A stretch of 50,570 nucleotides of DNA from JACQCV01 sp964639675 (GCA_964639675.1 CAZXEK010000041.1:1-50570), one strand, 5' to 3'; positions 16,524 to 24,756 are shown, counted from the first letter of the stretch. Made by a program: numbers and translations. The notes: generated from the sequence alone by a model not told the origin.

Positions 16524-16709
16524 ATGGCAAAAAAATCAGTAATCGCAAGATCAAAAAGGGTACCGAAATTTAGTTCACGCAAAGTGTCTCGATGTTTTAG
16601 GTGTGGACGCAAACGCGGGTATATGAGAGACTTCGATCTCTGTCGCATCTGTTTTAGGGAACTTGCTAATGACGGCAAAATTCCAGGTATAAGAAAATCA
16701 TCATGGTAA
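16524..16709 (+). CDS. rpsN: 30S ribosomal protein uS14, zinc-binding type
   Basis: 61 residues, the short four-cysteine form (RCFRCGR and LCRICF), also called type Z, which binds one zinc ion. The C-terminal GKIPGIRKSSW is the family signature. It sits in the head of the small subunit near the decoding region. It is the first gene after the operon promoter here; the 5' half of the usual spc operon (L14, L24, L5) is not upstream, so the ribosomal cluster is split at this point. Its stop overlaps the rpsH start by a few bases (shared ATGGTAA), indicating coupled translation. Confidence 0.97.
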   Translation: MAKKSVIARSKRVPKFSSRKVSRCFRCGRKRGYMRDFDLCRICFRELANDGKIPGIRKSSW

Positions 16710-17131
16710 ATGATCCAATAGCAGACTTATTAACAAGAATTAAGAATGCAGGTCAAGCTTCGCACCCTTCTCTCGTTTTGCCTTTTTCTAAGATAAAATT
16801 TGAGATAGTTAATGCTCTGGTTCGTGCCGGTTATATAAAATCTGTAACGGTATTTGAGAAGGCAATGGGGAAGAAAACAGCGTTTAAATATTTAGAGATA
16901 TTTATCTCTTATGATCCCCAAGTTCTTAAGACAGGCAAAAAGATCCCAAAGATATGTGATGCCCTTAGGGTTTCTAAACTTTCCAGGAGGATCTATTTTG
17001 GGATAAAAGATTTAAAACCTGTTCGGCAAGGTTATGGGATATCAATTTTGTCTACCACCAAGGGGATATTGACGAATAAGGAGGCTAAGAGGGAGAGATT
17101 GGGTGGTGAAGTATTATTAAAAATCTGGTAG
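16703..17131 (+). CDS. rpsH: 30S ribosomal protein uS8
   Basis: 142 residues, slightly longer than the usual ~130. Starts with MVNDPIADLLTRIKNA and ends with the conserved signature ISILSTTKGILTNKEAKRERLGGEVLLKIW. It binds helix 21 of 16S rRNA and is central to platform assembly; in other bacteria it represses its own operon by binding the mRNA. It overlaps rpsN by 7 nt and is followed by rplF after 22 nt. Confidence 0.97.
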   Translation: MVNDPIADLLTRIKNAGQASHPSLVLPFSKIKFEIVNALVRAGYIKSVTVFEKAMGKKTAFKYLEIFISYDPQVLKTGKKIPKICDALRVSKLSRRIYFGIKDLKPVRQGYGISILSTTKGILTNKEAKRERLGGEVLLKIW

Positions 17132-17153
17132 TTTTTAATTTCAAATTTTTGTC

Positions 17154-17705
17154 ATGTCTAGAATAGCCAAGAAGCCAATAAAGGTTCCAGATAAGGTGAA
17201 GGTAACTCTTGCCTCTCTTTCGGAAGGGTATCTTTTTACAGTTGTCGGCCCTCTTGGTGAAAATTCTAGAGTTTTCAAAAAGGATATAAATATTTCAATT
17301 GATGATGAGGGTATAAAGTTAGTACTGACATCAATGGACTCCTTAGCACAGAAAGCTTTGTGGGGGACATATGCTTCCCATATTAAAAATATGATAGAAG
17401 GGGTCACGACTGGTTTCAAAAAGAATCTGCAGATTGAAGGTATCGGCTATAAGACTCAGGTCGCAGGTTCTAAGATGACTTGGAGTTTGGGTTTCTCTCA
17501 TACTATCGATGTTGAAATCCCAAAGGGATTGAAAGTGATAGTCGAGAAGAGTATTGTGTCCATGACAGGTATTGATAAGGAGGTACTCGGTCAATTTGCT
17601 GCAAAGTTAGTTGCCATGAAGCCTCCAGAACCCTATAAGGGTAAGGGTATAAGATATGAGGGTCAGATTATAAAACTCAAAGAGGGCAAGAAGTCAGTTG
17701 CTTAA
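17154..17705 (+). CDS. rplF: 50S ribosomal protein uL6
   Basis: 183 residues, two repeated L6 domains. The signature PPEPYKGKGIRYEGQIIKLKEGKK lies at the C terminus. The N-terminal MSRIAKKPIKVPDKVKVT is standard, so the ATG at 17154 is sure. It binds 23S rRNA near the sarcin-ricin loop. No Shine-Dalgarno precedes it; upstream is AT-rich (AATTTCAAATTTTTGTC). Confidence 0.97.
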   Translation: MSRIAKKPIKVPDKVKVTLASLSEGYLFTVVGPLGENSRVFKKDINISIDDEGIKLVLTSMDSLAQKALWGTYASHIKNMIEGVTTGFKKNLQIEGIGYKTQVAGSKMTWSLGFSHTIDVEIPKGLKVIVEKSIVSMTGIDKEVLGQFAAKLVAMKPPEPYKGKGIRYEGQIIKLKEGKKSVA

Positions 17706-17707
17706 TT

Positions 17708-18067
17708 ATGAAAGGTAAATTATCAAAAAGAGAAAAAAGAGAAAGAAGGCACAGGAGAATCAAGGCCAAGGTTTTTGGCAATTCTCAAAAGCCTAGACTG
17801 TCTGTCTATCGGTCCAATAAATTTATTTATGGTCAGATTATAGATGATGAGACGGGTAAGACGATGTTTGCTGTTAGTGATATGAGACTTGATGCTGGGG
17901 TTCCAAAGTCTAAGCTTGAGAAGGCTAAAATTGTCGGCGCGATGCTTGGCAAGATGGCAACAGACAAGAAGATTTCAAAAGTAGTTTTTGATAGGGGGGG
18001 ATTTATTTATACAGGTAGAGTTAGGGCCTTGGCCGAAGGCGCTCGTGAAGCGGGGTTAAAATTTTAA
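17708..18067 (+). CDS. rplR: 50S ribosomal protein uL18
   Basis: 119 residues, normal length. Basic N terminus (KLSKREKRERRHRRIKAKVFG), then RLSVYRSNKFIYGQIIDD and the C-terminal FDRGGFIYTGRVRALAEGAREAGLKF signature. It binds 5S rRNA with L5. Two bases separate it from rplF. Confidence 0.97.
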   Translation: MKGKLSKREKRERRHRRIKAKVFGNSQKPRLSVYRSNKFIYGQIIDDETGKTMFAVSDMRLDAGVPKSKLEKAKIVGAMLGKMATDKKISKVVFDRGGFIYTGRVRALAEGAREAGLKF

Positions 18068-18072
18068 TAAAA

Positions 18073-18711
18073 ATGACTGATACTCCTAAAGAACAAGATA
18101 TAAAAGTTGATGTTGTAGTTGCTAGTTCTAATCTACAACCGCAGGTGCCACGACCGCAGGTGAGAAATTCTTTCAACAAGTCTGGGCCGTATAACAAAGG
18201 TTTTGCTTCTGGTAGATCGGGCAATAAACAGGGCGGGAGGGGTAGGAATGCTCTTCGTGGCGACATGGAGCAGAAGGTCTTGTCTATTAGAAGAGTGGCT
18301 CGCGTTATTGCCGGCGGTAAGAGGTTTACATTCTCAGTTTGTTTGGTCATTGGAGATAAGAAGGGTTCAGTAGGAGTTGGTTTGGCTAAGGCCGGCGGTA
18401 CTTCTGAAGCCATAGAGAAGGCGACCAGAGATGCCAAGAAAAATATGTTTAAGGTAAACACAACTAAAACAATGTCTATTCCTCATGAAACGAGAGCGAA
18501 ATATTGCAGTGGGGTTGTCGATTTAAGGCCAGCACCAGGACGTGGTTTAATTGCTGGTAGCGCTCCGAGAGTTGTTTTGGCGCTGGCTGGTATAACCGAC
18601 ATAAATGCCAAAATAATTTCTGGTAGTAAGAATAAACTTAACAATGCCAGAGCGACATGGTTAGCACTAAAGAGTTTATCCCGTCATGGATCGGTTGGGC
18701 AGGTAAAATAA
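18073..18711 (+). CDS. rpsE: 30S ribosomal protein uS5 with N-terminal extension
   Basis: 212 residues, about 45 more than the usual ~166. Residues 1-60 are a low-complexity Gly/Arg/Asn/Gln-rich extension without a known domain. The S5 double-stranded-RNA-like domain follows (VLSIRRVARVIAGGKRFTFSVCLVIGDKKGSVGVGLAKA) and then the C-terminal VVLALAGITDINAKIISGSKN. The protein lines the mRNA entry channel and affects decoding accuracy. An extended S5 tail is seen in several CPR lineages. The next gene is rplO; the rpmD (L30) gene normally between them is absent. Confidence 0.96.
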   Translation: MTDTPKEQDIKVDVVVASSNLQPQVPRPQVRNSFNKSGPYNKGFASGRSGNKQGGRGRNALRGDMEQKVLSIRRVARVIAGGKRFTFSVCLVIGDKKGSVGVGLAKAGGTSEAIEKATRDAKKNMFKVNTTKTMSIPHETRAKYCSGVVDLRPAPGRGLIAGSAPRVVLALAGITDINAKIISGSKNKLNNARATWLALKSLSRHGSVGQVK

Positions 18712-18715
18712 TTTT

Positions 18716-19156
18716 ATGCAGATACATCAAGTAAAAAGATTACATAAAAATAAGAGGAAGAAGATTATCGGCAGGGGCGGTAAGCGTGGGACTACTTCGG
18801 GTAAGGGTACTAAGGGTCAGAATGCCAGGTCTGGTAGGAAGAAGAGACCAGAGATGCGTGATATAATTAAACGAATTCCTAAATTGCGAGGACGTGGTAT
18901 GAATAGCAATCTCTCTATTCAGATTAAGCCCAGTGCAATAAACTTAAAAGACCTCGAAGTTTTTAAGGAGGGAGAAGTAGTATCACCAAAAACAGTTTTA
19001 AGTAAAGGTTTGGTTAGATTTGAAGGAGGGAAGATCCCAAGGGTTAAAATTCTGGCCGGGGGTGAACTTACAAAGAAATTGAAGTTTGAGTACTGTACTT
19101 TTTCAGATGAAGCCAGAGTAAAGATCGAGAAAGCTGGCGGGACGATCAAAGTTTAA
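18716..19156 (+). CDS. rplO: 50S ribosomal protein uL15
   Basis: 146 residues. The glycine- and lysine-rich N terminus GRGGKRGTTSGKGTKGQNARSG is diagnostic, and the C-terminal ILAGGELTKKLKFEYCTFSDEARVKIEKAGG matches the family. It stabilises 23S rRNA folding. Coding starts 4 nt after rpsE, directly, with no rpmD. Confidence 0.97.
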   Translation: MQIHQVKRLHKNKRKKIIGRGGKRGTTSGKGTKGQNARSGRKKRPEMRDIIKRIPKLRGRGMNSNLSIQIKPSAINLKDLEVFKEGEVVSPKTVLSKGLVRFEGGKIPRVKILAGGELTKKLKFEYCTFSDEARVKIEKAGGTIKV

Positions 19157-19157
19157 A

Positions 19158-20432
19158 ATGAAAGTTTTTTGGAATAAAATAAAATTAGTTTGGAATGATC
19201 TCGAGCTCCGTCGGAGGATCCTTTTTGTTTTGGTGATGCTGATTGTCTTTCGTCTTATTTCAAATATCCCCATACCGGGGGTGGATGTCCTCAAGCTCCG
19301 AGAGCTATTTTCTAGCAATCAGTTTCTTGGTTTATTGAATATTTTTTCTGGCGGTGGGTTAAGTAATCTTTCTATTGTAATGTTAGGCGTCGGTCCATAC
19401 ATCACCTCGTCGATTATAATGCAACTTTTAACAATGATCTTTCCAAGGATGAAGGAGATGTATCAAGAAGAGGGACAGGCAGGCAGAAGAAAGTTCGCTC
19501 AGTATTCAAGAATATTGTCGGTTCCGCTGGCGATGCTTCAATCTTTTGGCTTCTTGGTTTTGCTTTCTAAGGAGGGGATTATATCTGCCGAACTCGGAAG
19601 ACTTGGTCAAATTTCTAACGTTTTTATTATAACCGCTGGGTCATTACTTCTAATGTGGATTGGCGAATTAATTAATGAGTATGGTATTGGTAATGGGGTC
19701 TCATTGATTATTTTTTCCGGCATTGTGTCTAGCATCCCAAGTACGATTGCCAAGTTACGTTTTCAGTTCGATCCATCACAGCTACCCATCTACTTGGGCT
19801 TCATCGCCGTAGCAATTGTCATCATTGCCTCGGTTGTTGTTATTACTGAAGCGGAGAGGCCTATCCCCGTTACTTATGCCAAACGAGTTCGTGGTATGAA
19901 GGTCTATGGTGGCACCTCAACTTATTTACCACTTCGATTAAACCAAGCTGGTGTTATCCCTATAATTTTTGCCTTATCCATCTTGCTCTTTCCGCAGATG
20001 ATTGTAAGTTTTCTCGCTAATGTAAATAATACAACTGTGGCTTCGGTGGCCGGATTTTTAAGCAGTCTTTTAAACAATCAGGTCATCTATGGCGTTTCTT
20101 ATTTCTTGCTTGTTGTCCTCTTTACCTATTTCTACACTGCTGTCACTTTCGATCCAGACCAGATAGCTGAGAATCTCCAGAAGGGCGGGGCCTTTATCCC
20201 GGGAGTTAGACCGGGAAATCCAACTTCAGTATACATTGGTAAAATTATTACCAGGCTCACCCTTTTCGGTTCCGTCTTTTTGGGGCTTGTCGCAATTATG
20301 CCACTTATAATGAAAGCTCTGACTGATAACAATAATTTAGCCATAGGTGGTACAGCACTTCTGATTGTCGTCTCTGTTGTTATTGAACTTATCAAACAGA
20401 TTGATGCTCAGGTGGCAATGAGAGAGTACTAG
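19158..20432 (+). CDS. secY: Preprotein translocase subunit SecY
   Basis: 424 residues, ten transmembrane helices. Family marks visible: NIPIPGVD near the N terminus, the plug region LNIFSGGGLSNLSIVMLGVGPYITSSIIMQLL, ITEAERPIPVTYAKRV, and FNPxxIAENLQKxGGFIPGxRPG as FDPDQIAENLQKGGAFIPGVRPG. It forms the membrane channel for Sec export and works with SecA, which is encoded at 28325. It begins 1 nt after the rplO stop. The C-terminal cytosolic tail ends QVAMREY. Confidence 0.97.
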   Translation: MKVFWNKIKLVWNDLELRRRILFVLVMLIVFRLISNIPIPGVDVLKLRELFSSNQFLGLLNIFSGGGLSNLSIVMLGVGPYITSSIIMQLLTMIFPRMKEMYQEEGQAGRRKFAQYSRILSVPLAMLQSFGFLVLLSKEGIISAELGRLGQISNVFIITAGSLLLMWIGELINEYGIGNGVSLIIFSGIVSSIPSTIAKLRFQFDPSQLPIYLGFIAVAIVIIASVVVITEAERPIPVTYAKRVRGMKVYGGTSTYLPLRLNQAGVIPIIFALSILLFPQMIVSFLANVNNTTVASVAGFLSSLLNNQVIYGVSYFLLVVLFTYFYTAVTFDPDQIAENLQKGGAFIPGVRPGNPTSVYIGKIITRLTLFGSVFLGLVAIMPLIMKALTDNNNLAIGGTALLIVVSVVIELIKQIDAQVAMREY

Positions 20433-20447
20433 TTGTATAATTATTAG

Positions 20448-21053
20448 ATGAATTTACCACAAACCTTTATCTTTATTGGCAAGTCAGGCAGTGGCAAGGG
20501 GACTCAGGCAGCCTTACTTGCAGAGTATCTTTCAAAGAATGATTCGCGCAGGATTTTTAATATAGAAACAGGAGCTGAATTTAGGAAGTTTGTTAACGGG
20601 AGCACTTATTCCGCCAACATGGCCAAGAGTATACAGGTTGCCGGTGAAAGACAGCCCGACTTTCTCGCTATAAATATGTGGGGTAAACTATTTATAGAAA
20701 ACTTGAAAGAAGACGAGCATATCATTGCCGATGGTTGTCCTCGTTCAAGATTAGAAGCTATGGTACTTGAGACTGCCTTTAGATTTTACAAAAGAGACAA
20801 GCCGTTTATTCTTTATCTCGATATTTCGCATGATTCTGCGACAGACAGATTGATCAAGAGGGGTAGATCTGATGATCAGAAAGAGGCAATTAAAAAAAGA
20901 TTAAAGTTTTTTGAAGATGATGTTAAGCCGGCCGTAGATTTCTATGCAGAAAATTTCGGGTATAATTTTCTAGATATTGATGGTGAGCCAAGTATTGAAG
21001 AGATACATAAGGACATCATCAAGAGGTTGGAAGATAAATGGCGATCACAATAA
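20448..21053 (+). CDS. adk: Adenylate kinase
   Basis: 201 residues, the short form without a zinc LID insert. P-loop GKSGSGKGTQ at residues ~12-21; the AMP-binding region (FNIETGAEFRKFV); DGCPRS in place of the canonical DGFPR; and RLIKRGRSDDQKEAIKKRLKFF. It interconverts ATP + AMP with two ADP. The C in DGCPR and the altered TGDLLR (TGAEFRKF) mark divergence from textbook adenylate kinases, and a different nucleoside-monophosphate specificity is possible. Gene order secY-adk-map is conserved in many bacteria and supports the call. It overlaps map by 16 nt. Confidence 0.85.
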   Translation: MNLPQTFIFIGKSGSGKGTQAALLAEYLSKNDSRRIFNIETGAEFRKFVNGSTYSANMAKSIQVAGERQPDFLAINMWGKLFIENLKEDEHIIADGCPRSRLEAMVLETAFRFYKRDKPFILYLDISHDSATDRLIKRGRSDDQKEAIKKRLKFFEDDVKPAVDFYAENFGYNFLDIDGEPSIEEIHKDIIKRLEDKWRSQ

Positions 21054-21802
21054 AAAATGAAAGAGAGATCGAGATCTTGCGTGAGGGTGGAAGGCGGTTG
21101 TCGATTATCTTGAGGAAGGTTGCCAAGGAAGTAAGGGTTGGCATGACCAAGATTGAGATTGATAAGATGGCAGAGGATCTGATTTTTGCCGGTGGAGATT
21201 TACCAGCTTTTAAGAATTATAAACCAGGTGGCGCTCGAGTAGCATTCCCAGCCGTGTTGTGTATCTCTGTAAATGATGAGATAGTTCATGGTATTCCTAA
21301 TAACTATAAAATTAAGGATGGCGATATTGTGGGTCTAGATTTGGGGATAAAACATCAGGGTTTGTACACCGACATGGCAGTCACTGTAGGTATGGGCAAA
21401 ATAGATTTGGCTTGTCAGAAACTTATTGAGGTTACAAGGGATGCACTTGAAGTTGGGATAAGGGCAGCGATTGGTGGTAATTATACTGGTGATATTGGTT
21501 TTGCTATAGAGTCTTTTGTGAAGCCTTATAGATATGGGATTGTTCGAGAGTTGGCTGGTCACGGTGTCGGACATAAAATTCATGAAGATCCTTATGTTCC
21601 AAATTATGGCAAGCCTCGTAGTGGTGTAAAACTAAAACCAGGAATGGTTTTGGCTCTGGAGCCAATGATCAATCAAGGTGGCGATCAGATTATTTTAGCG
21701 AAGGACGATTTTACTTTTAAAACCCGTGACGGTTCCCACAGCGCACATTTTGAAAAAACGATCTTGATAACAAATGGTGAGCCAGAAATTTTAACAGCTT
21801 AA
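21038..21802 (+). CDS. map: Methionine aminopeptidase, type I
   Basis: 254 residues. It removes the initiator methionine from new proteins. The metal ligands of the pita-bread fold are visible: DLGIKHQGLYTDMAVTVG (two Asp), GHGVGHKIHEDP (His), ALEPMI (Glu) and HFEKTILI (Glu). Also PAFKNYKPGGARVAFPAVLCISVNDEIVHGIP. It starts within the end of adk, so translation is coupled. Confidence 0.96.
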   Translation: MAITIKNEREIEILREGGRRLSIILRKVAKEVRVGMTKIEIDKMAEDLIFAGGDLPAFKNYKPGGARVAFPAVLCISVNDEIVHGIPNNYKIKDGDIVGLDLGIKHQGLYTDMAVTVGMGKIDLACQKLIEVTRDALEVGIRAAIGGNYTGDIGFAIESFVKPYRYGIVRELAGHGVGHKIHEDPYVPNYGKPRSGVKLKPGMVLALEPMINQGGDQIILAKDDFTFKTRDGSHSAHFEKTILITNGEPEILTA

Positions 21803-21812
21803 TTTATTTAAC

Positions 21813-22304
21813 ATGCCACATCCAAAAGAAGAGAGGACGTTAGTGATATTGAAGCCTGATTGCGTACAGAGGGGAATTCTGGGGCAGATTATAGAGAGGT
21901 TTGAAAGGAAGGGTTTGAAAATCGCTGGATTAAAAATGGTGCATCTTAGCGATGCGGAGCTTGAGGGGCACTATGAGTTGCATAAGGATAAGCCATTCTT
22001 CGTCTCACTTAAAAAATATATGAAATCTTCGCCAGTCGTGGTGATGGTTGTGACGGGCATTAAGGCTGTTGAGGCTGTCAGATTAATCGTTGGTCCAACT
22101 AAGGGGTATGCAGCAGATGCTGGGAGTATAAGGGGCGATTTTTCTATGAGCGGAAACGTTACCATCGTTCATGCCTCGGATTCGATAGATGCAGGCATTT
22201 CAGAAACAGCCAGACTATTTAAGGAGAGTGAAATCTTTGATTACAATCGGCCAGATTTTGAACATGTTTACGGCGAAGAGGAGTTAGCGCAAGGTGTATT
22301 TTAA
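21813..22304 (+). CDS. ndk: Nucleoside diphosphate kinase
   Basis: 163 residues. It transfers the terminal phosphate from ATP to NDPs through a phospho-histidine, His120 in NVTIVHASDS. Further marks: LVILKPDCVQRGILGQIIERFERKGLKI at the start and GPTKGYAADAGSIRGDFS. It is 15-20 residues longer than typical bacterial enzymes, with a tail FDYNRPDFEHVYGEEELAQGVF resembling that of archaeal and CPR forms. It is the last gene of the operon; its stop codon touches the start of a 56-bp perfect palindrome. Confidence 0.96.
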   Translation: MPHPKEERTLVILKPDCVQRGILGQIIERFERKGLKIAGLKMVHLSDAELEGHYELHKDKPFFVSLKKYMKSSPVVVMVVTGIKAVEAVRLIVGPTKGYAADAGSIRGDFSMSGNVTIVHASDSIDAGISETARLFKESEIFDYNRPDFEHVYGEEELAQGVF

Positions 22305-22359
22305 ATTCCCACGATATGAATTAAGCCACGATCGTGGCTTAATTCATATCGTGGGAATT
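22304..22359. repeat. 56-bp perfect palindrome after ndk
   Basis: The left arm begins AATTCCCACGATATGAATTA at 22304 and the right arm ends at 22359; the centre is between 22331 and 22332. All 28 base pairs match and there is no spacer. No T-tract follows, so it is not a textbook terminator, although as RNA it could still fold into an extremely strong hairpin at the end of the ribosomal operon. Confidence 0.85.
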
Positions 22360-22389
22360 CTGGGGGCGAAAAGTTATACACATTTTTTC

Positions 22390-22417
22390 TTGAAGAGTGG
22401 GTTAGTAGTTGTATAAT
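22390..22417 (+). promoter_or_regulatory. Promoter of the 6S-like RNA
   Basis: TTGAAG (22390-22395), a 16-nt spacer and TATAAT (22412-22417). The predicted start at about 22424 coincides with the first base of the closing stem of the RNA. Confidence 0.7.
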
Positions 22418-22423
22418 TTAAAT

Positions 22424-22588
22424 GAGGTTGTTTGATATATTAAACTAGGTATTTATGCAAGGGAGCCTAACTTTCGTCCCCCGCTTGCGGGGTTGATGTC
22501 GAGGGCACCCACCTGGTCTAAAAACTAGGGCTTAATATCTCAAGGAACCTCTATAAAGAAGTTCACGATTATCTCGTGGGCTTTTTTG
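22424..22588 (+). ncRNA. ssrS: Probable 6S RNA (RNA polymerase regulator)
   Basis: A gene-free stretch with its own promoter (22390-22417) and terminator (CACGA/TCGTG, then GGCTTTTTTG, ending ~22588). The predicted RNA folds into a long rod. The closing stem is GAGGTT (22424) with AACCTC (22546) plus TTGATATATTAA (22432) with TTAATATCTCAA (22532; one mismatch). A large internal bulge follows. The upper stem is GGGAGCC with GGCACCC, capped by CCCCGC/GCGGGG. This layout of closing stem, central bulge and terminal stem, and the size of about 130-165 nt, is that of 6S RNA, which mimics an open promoter and sequesters the housekeeping RNA polymerase. The GGGCACCCACCTGG stretch also recalls bacterial 6S sequences. 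The identification is by fold and layout only. Confidence 0.6.
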
Positions 22589-22617
22589 TTGGCAGTTTTT
22601 TGAATATGAGTTATAAT
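22589..22617 (+). promoter_or_regulatory. Promoter of the beta-CASP RNase gene, leaderless
   Basis: TTGGCA (22589-22594), a 17-nt spacer and TATAAT (22612-22617). The predicted start at 22624 is next to the ATG at 22625. The -35 begins right after the terminator of the 6S-like RNA. Confidence 0.7.
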
Positions 22618-22624
22618 CTAACTT

Positions 22625-24022
22625 ATGGTAGTGGAAAATCCAAAATTGAGAATAACTTTTTATGGTGGAGCGGGGAGTGTGACCGGAGCGAACTTTCTAT
22701 TGGAGGAGATTTTACCAGATGGCGTAGGACTGAAGATTCTTTTCGACTGCGGTCTTGTTCAGGGTCGTAAACTTTGTGATGGGATTAATTGCGAGAAGTT
22801 TCCTTATGATCCAGCCACGATAGATTATTTGATAATTAGTCATGCGCATTTAGATCATATCGGTAGAATTCCAAAATTAGTTCGTGATGGTTTCAAGGGC
22901 AGGATTTTATCTACCCCCCCAACCAAGGAGATTACGGAAATTATGCTTATAGATAGTATTGGAATTTTAGAGAAAGAGATTAGGGGGACTGGCCAAAAAC
23001 CTTTATACAACGAAGAAGATGTCAATCGCTCCATGGCTTTATGGGACGAGGGGATTCTTTACCATACGGAGTTTAATCTCGGGGACTTCAAGGTCCGTTT
23101 TTTGGATGCAGGGCATATATTGGGTTCAATGATGACTGAGATTGTTTATAGAGGAAAAAAAATAGTTTATACAGGAGATCTTGGAAATAGTCCAAACGTT
23201 TTGTTGAACGACACTGACAAGGTGTCAGACGCTGATTATCTTATCGTAGAGTCTGTTTATGGTGATCGTAATCACGAGGCACATAGCATGAGTCGAGACA
23301 TGCTTGAGGATGCGATTGAAAATACGGTTCGAGCCAAAGGAGTGCTAATGATTCCCGCTTTTTCCATAGAGAAAACTCAAGAGATTTTATTCGAGATAGA
23401 TAGAATGATGGAGGAGAGTCGTATTCCCCTTGTTAAGGTTTTTCTAGATTCGCCATTGGCGATTAAGGTCACAGATATATACAAGAAATACAAGTCTTAT
23501 TTCAATAAAGAGGCTATAGTGGCCGGTATGAATGGTAAGGAAGAGGGCATGTTTGCCTTTCCTCAGCTTGTACGCACATTGAAGACAGAAGAATCTATCG
23601 CTATTAAAAATCAATCCAATCCTAAAATTATTATAGCCGGCTCTGGTATGTCGAATGGTGGTAGAATTCTACATCATGAAAAAAATTATTTGCCGGACAG
23701 ACAGAGTACGCTTCTGGTTACCGGTTATCAGTCGGCGAACACTCTGGGTAGGTTAATTCAAGAAGGTGCGAAGAGTGTTCGTATAATGGGAGAAGATGTC
23801 GAAGTAAGAGCTAAGATTGTCGCTATAACGGGCTATTCTGGTCACAAGGGGTCAGATGACCTTCTTGATTTTGTAGCGCATACAGCTGATAAGGTCAAGC
23901 AAGTCTTTGTGGTTTTGGGAGAACCCAAATCCTCTACGTATTTAGTTCAGAAGATTAGAGACAATCTAGCTGTTGAGGCGACGACTCCAAGTTATGGAGA
24001 AAGTTTTGAATTAAGTGTATAG
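22625..24022 (+). CDS. MBL-fold/beta-CASP ribonuclease (CPSF/YSH1-like)
   Basis: 465 residues. The metallo-beta-lactamase core has motif 2 HAHLDHIGR (near residue 77), a motif-3 region DAGHILGSMM and TGDLG. The beta-CASP cap includes VESVYGDRNHE, IPAFSIEKTQEILFEI, ASGMSNGGRILHH-type SGMSNGGRILHH and the final GYSGHKG histidine. Proteins of this group are zinc-dependent RNA endo- or 5' exonucleases (archaeal and eukaryotic CPSF73 relatives; RNase J is a cousin). No KH domain precedes it. It probably serves RNA processing or decay. The mRNA appears to be leaderless. The LOG-like gene follows after 15 nt. Confidence 0.9.
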   Translation: MVVENPKLRITFYGGAGSVTGANFLLEEILPDGVGLKILFDCGLVQGRKLCDGINCEKFPYDPATIDYLIISHAHLDHIGRIPKLVRDGFKGRILSTPPTKEITEIMLIDSIGILEKEIRGTGQKPLYNEEDVNRSMALWDEGILYHTEFNLGDFKVRFLDAGHILGSMMTEIVYRGKKIVYTGDLGNSPNVLLNDTDKVSDADYLIVESVYGDRNHEAHSMSRDMLEDAIENTVRAKGVLMIPAFSIEKTQEILFEIDRMMEESRIPLVKVFLDSPLAIKVTDIYKKYKSYFNKEAIVAGMNGKEEGMFAFPQLVRTLKTEESIAIKNQSNPKIIIAGSGMSNGGRILHHEKNYLPDRQSTLLVTGYQSANTLGRLIQEGAKSVRIMGEDVEVRAKIVAITGYSGHKGSDDLLDFVAHTADKVKQVFVVLGEPKSSTYLVQKIRDNLAVEATTPSYGESFELSV

Positions 24023-24037
24023 TATTAAGATAAACAT

Positions 24038-24691
24038 ATGAATGAATCATTAGAAAAAAATCACAATAAACATGCCCACCTGCAGATTAAGATTGCTATG
24101 TCTGGAGCTGCGGAGACCACACACTTAACAGCCGAAGATTTAAAATTATGTGAAGAGATTGGGCGAGAAGTTGTTCGTCACGGAGCTGTTTTGGTTAGCG
24201 GGGCCACCACTGGTGTACCACTATGGGCAGCTAAGGGGGCGAAGTTGGAGGGTGGTGTGTCTGTAGGGCTCTCTCCTGCTAACGGAGAGCGGGAGCATGT
24301 AGAGCTTTACAAGCTCCCGCTTGAATACATGGATTTTATAATCTATACCGGCTTTGGTTACGTCGGTCGTGATATTCTGTTAACTCGCACTTCCGATGCT
24401 GTCATAATAGGCCCAGGAAGAATTGGGACGATACATGAGTTTACTGTTGCTTTTGAAGATAAAAAACCAATTGGTATTTTGACCGGCCCTTGGGATACTG
24501 ATGATATAATTAGAGAAATTATAGAGAAAAGTCATAGAAAAAATGAGGGTAATAAAATTATTTATGATTCAGATCCCAAGAGCCTAGTTCAGAAAATTAT
24601 TGACCTTGTAGAGAAGGATAAAATTGATGTGATGAAAAATTCCCCCATTCGGGAGTTTGATGCTAATTCGTTATCTGGGGCGGGGCTTTAA
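24038..24691 (+). CDS. LOG/SLOG-like Rossmann protein (TIGR00725-type)
   Basis: 217 residues. A Rossmann-like nucleotide-binding fold with SGAAETT at strand 1, VLVSGATTGVPLWAAKGAKLEGGVSVGLSPA and the PGRIGTIHEFTVAFEDKKPIGIL segment that corresponds to the GGxGTxxE motif of the lysine-decarboxylase-like (LOG) family. Here the first Gly pair reads GPGRIGT. LOG proteins cleave cytokinin ribotides to release free base; many bacterial relatives act on other nucleotides or sense them. The precise activity is unknown. It is co-directional with the RNase gene and probably co-transcribed. Confidence 0.8.
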   Translation: MNESLEKNHNKHAHLQIKIAMSGAAETTHLTAEDLKLCEEIGREVVRHGAVLVSGATTGVPLWAAKGAKLEGGVSVGLSPANGEREHVELYKLPLEYMDFIIYTGFGYVGRDILLTRTSDAVIIGPGRIGTIHEFTVAFEDKKPIGILTGPWDTDDIIREIIEKSHRKNEGNKIIYDSDPKSLVQKIIDLVEKDKIDVMKNSPIREFDANSLSGAGL

Positions 24692-24697
24692 AAAGAC

Positions 24698-24725
24698 TTG
24701 CTTTTTTGTTTTTGATATGTATAAT
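24698..24725 (+). promoter_or_regulatory. Promoter of infC-rpmI-rplT
   Basis: TTGCTT (24698-24703), a 16-nt spacer and TATAAT (24720-24725). Predicted start is near 24732, about 25 nt before the infC TTG codon. Confidence 0.6.
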
Positions 24726-24756
24726 TATCTAAATTGTTGGTTTCCAAAAACTTAAC

